Made by a program: the position numbers and the translations under genes. A stretch of DNA of 64,000 nucleotides from Haliea alexandrii. Lineage in GTDB: Bacteria > Pseudomonadota > Gammaproteobacteria > Pseudomonadales > Halieaceae. Below the pieces are notes generated by a model. It searched no databases. It was not told the DNA's origin and saw nothing but the letters and a program-made list of their open reading frames with translations. Shown here in pieces: positions 62,415-64,000 of this stretch. Each line of letters begins with the position of its first letter. The first letter of the stretch is position 1. The stretch is taken from assembly GCF_003719295.1 (NCBI RefSeq), contig NZ_RFLW01000001.1, forward strand, positions 496,001 to 560,000, in the 5' to 3' direction.

Positions 62415-63281
62415 ATGAGTGGATTTACCGACCTCTGGTATCGCAGCAGCGATGGCCTGAACTTGTACGCCCGCGATTACGCCGGGCCGGATGTCGATGC
62501 CCCGGTTGCCCTGTGCATGCATGGCCTCACGCGCAACTCAGCCGACTTTGCCGGCTTGGCGCCGCATCTCGCCCAGCGCTATCGCGTAGTGGTTGCCGAC
62601 CAGCGCGGCCGCGGCCGTTCCGCGTACGATCCGGAGCCCGCGCACTACCAGCCTCTTACCTATGTTCAGGACATGTTCCGCCTGCTGGATGAGCAGGGTG
62701 TGCAACAGGTGTTACTGGTCGGCACATCCATGGGCGGCCTGATGGCGATGATGATGGCGGCAATGCAGCCGGCGCGGACCAGCGCCATTGTGCTCAACGA
62801 CATCGGCCCCGAGGTCGAGCCGGCGGGGCTGGCGCGCATCAAGGCCTATGTGGGGAAAGCGGAGCCGGTGGCTGATTGGGCGGCCGCCGTGGCACAAACC
62901 CGGGCCATCAACGGCGATGCGTTTCCCACCTTCTCAGCCGATGACTGGCTGCACTTCGCCCGGGCGCTCTATCGGCCGCAGGCGCAGGGTAAAGGCCTGG
63001 AGCTGGCCTATGATCCCGCCATCGCCACGCCGTTGGCTGCGGCAGAAGGTGCCGCTGTCCCGCCGGATCTCTGGCCGGTGTTCGACGCCATTGCCACGTT
63101 GCCAATACTGGTGTTGCGCGGCGCGCATTCCGACATTCTCTCCAGTGCCGGGCTGCAGGCCATGCAGCAGCGCAAGGCCGACCTGGCTGTGGCCGTCGTC
63201 AATGACCGCGGCCACGCGCCCACCCTGGATGAACCTGAAGCGCGCACAGCAATCGATGCCTTCCTGACGCTATCCGCCTGA
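62415..63281 (+). CDS. Alpha/beta-fold hydrolase
   Basis: 288 residues. VALCMHGLTRNSADF is the oxyanion region, VVVADQRGRGRSAYDP follows, and the nucleophile elbow is LLVGTSMGGLMAMMMA with Ser105; VLRGAHSDIL supplies the acid and DRGHAPTLDEPE the His. It resembles the esterase/C-C hydrolase group. Placed after an acid-CoA ligase and below a TonB receptor, it could release the acid or alcohol from an imported ester, or act on a ring-cleavage product. There is no signal peptide, so it acts in the cytoplasm. Confidence 0.88.
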   Translation: MSGFTDLWYRSSDGLNLYARDYAGPDVDAPVALCMHGLTRNSADFAGLAPHLAQRYRVVVADQRGRGRSAYDPEPAHYQPLTYVQDMFRLLDEQGVQQVLLVGTSMGGLMAMMMAAMQPARTSAIVLNDIGPEVEPAGLARIKAYVGKAEPVADWAAAVAQTRAINGDAFPTFSADDWLHFARALYRPQAQGKGLELAYDPAIATPLAAAEGAAVPPDLWPVFDAIATLPILVLRGAHSDILSSAGLQAMQQRKADLAVAVVNDRGHAPTLDEPEARTAIDAFLTLSA

Positions 63282-63350
63282 TCACGGTCATGGACAGCGC
63301 GCCCGCCCGGTGGCATCGTTGTCGCGATGGATGAGTATGAAGGATCGAGT

Positions 63351-63734
63351 ATGCAGGTATTGGCGCGTTGGCACGAGATTGTGCGCAGTGGAGATCCGGG
63401 TGGACTGGACGCCATTCTGGCCGACGATTGCGTGTTCTGGTCGCCCGTGGTGCACCGCCCCCAGGCAGGTCGCGATCTCACACGGCTTTACCTGACCGGA
63501 GCCCTCGCGGTATTCAATGACAGTTTTCACTACGTGAAAGAGGTGGTGGCAGCGCCTCATGCCGTGCTCGAGTTCAGTTGTGACATCGACGGCATTACGG
63601 TCAATGGGGTCGATATCATCACCGTGAATGACGCAGGCCTGATCACCGAGTTCAAGGTGATGGTGCGCCCGCTCAAGGGCGTCAACCTGTTGCATGCCAA
63701 AATGGCCGCAATGCTGGAGCAATTGTCTGCATGA
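63351..63734 (+). CDS. NTF2-like (SnoaL-type) small protein
   Basis: 127 residues, one cone-shaped NTF2-like domain: LARWHEIVRSGDPGGLDAILADDCVFWSPVVHRPQAGRDLTRLYLTGALAVF, then LEFSCDIDGITVNGVDIITVNDAGLITEFKVMVRPLKGV. Such proteins include ketosteroid isomerase, SnoaL cyclases and binding proteins; the polar pocket residues cannot be assigned by eye. The ATG at 63351 is preferred over one 24 bases upstream because AAGGA precedes it at the right distance. It ends overlapping the next lipoprotein start. It is likely part of the catabolic cluster. Confidence 0.82.
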   Translation: MQVLARWHEIVRSGDPGGLDAILADDCVFWSPVVHRPQAGRDLTRLYLTGALAVFNDSFHYVKEVVAAPHAVLEFSCDIDGITVNGVDIITVNDAGLITEFKVMVRPLKGVNLLHAKMAAMLEQLSA

Positions 63735-64000
63735 GGAAGAGAGCGATGTGGGGCGAACAGGCGGGAAAAGGTCTGGCAGCATTTCTGGTCGCCGGGATGC
63801 TGAGCGCCTGCGGGCAGACCGCGGAGGATACGACGATAGAGCAGGGGGCGGGGGTGATCGAAGGCACCGTCATGTATCGGGAGCGCATGATGTTGCCGCC
63901 TGATGCACAGCTGGAGATCAACTTCGAGGATGTGTCGCGGGCGGATGCACCCGCCACGGTGCTGGCTACCGTGACGCAGTCCACCGCAACGGCGCCGCCC
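63731..64000 (+). CDS. YbaY-family lipoprotein, partial (C-terminus outside window)
   Basis: The visible 90 residues start with a lipoprotein signal peptide ending in LSAC. They continue IEGTVMYRERMMLPPDAQLEINFEDVSRADAPATVLA, the characteristic YbaY/YscW-like beta domain (GTVxYRERxxLPPDAxLExxLxDVSRADAPA). Members are outer-membrane lipoproteins of unclear function. The first ATG (63731) overlaps the stop of the NTF2-like gene; a second at 63746 has a better GAGGAAGAG site, so the exact start is open. The gene continues beyond the window. Confidence 0.85.
   Translation, partial: MRKRAMWGEQAGKGLAAFLVAGMLSACGQTAEDTTIEQGAGVIEGTVMYRERMMLPPDAQLEINFEDVSRADAPATVLATVTQSTATAPP

Overview
The window is high-GC, gene-dense chromosomal DNA of a gammaproteobacterium. 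It has no rRNA, tRNA, insertion sequence, prophage or CRISPR array that I can see. Gene order resembles Pseudomonas (metK - ArsR/methyltransferase - tkt - epd - pgk - fba; serA beside D-2-hydroxyglutarate dehydrogenase; rpiA/ilvA; ygfA - 6S RNA - zapA - zapB-like - ygfB - pepP - ubiH - ubiI; rppH - ptsP; lgt - thyA - folA). The wealth of TonB-dependent receptors, the TtpC-type TonB cluster and the style of the intergenic repeats suggest a marine oligotroph of the Halieaceae (OM60/NOR5) type. That placement is inference; no marker gene in the window proves it.

Layout. 1-4.8 kb (minus): the activated-methyl cycle, namely metF (partial), ahcY and metK, with an ArsR-methyltransferase regulator overlapping metK and a perfect palindrome in front of that regulator. 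The 559-bp gap between metK and ahcY is packed with inverted-repeat elements. 4.9-11.2 kb (plus): tkt, epd, pgk, fba and an alpha/beta hydrolase, i.e. central sugar phosphate and PLP-precursor metabolism. 11.2-15.9 kb: a second repeat element, a MarC protein, a transglutaminase-like TPR lipoprotein, a TPR-aspartyl hydroxylase coupled to a methyltransferase, and a small lipoprotein. 16-24.3 kb (minus): an iron-type signalling island (ECF sigma, FecR, STN-type TonB receptor, small secreted protein) followed by another large TonB receptor. 24.4-29.5 kb: serA, a divergent D-2-hydroxyglutarate dehydrogenase, rpiA and ilvA. 29.8-38.8 kb: the 6S RNA/division/ubiquinone neighbourhood, a lone gcvH, rlmI, a HAD phosphatase and rppH. 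38.8-44.2 kb: ptsP, an NRDE protein, lgt, thyA and folA.

44.4-50 kb (plus): a complete TonB energising operon (DUF3450, TtpC, ExbB, two different ExbD proteins, TonB, TPR protein), probably serving the three TonB receptors here and others elsewhere. 50-55.4 kb (minus): a cold-shock gene, then an overlapping operon of aldehyde dehydrogenase, glycerophosphodiesterase, pyruvate kinase and glucokinase. 55.6-64 kb: an accessory uptake and catabolism cluster, with a TetR regulator, sodium/solute symporter, TonB receptor, acyl-CoA ligase, alpha/beta hydrolase, NTF2-like protein and the start of a YbaY-type lipoprotein.

The two most interesting signals are (i) a family of intergenic repeats with a shared hairpin core and long, element-specific complementary arms, and (ii) three copies of a TTCAAC-N4-GTTGAA operator that tie the TetR gene, the symporter and the TonB receptor into one predicted regulon; one copy sits exactly inside the -35/-10 spacer of the receptor promoter.
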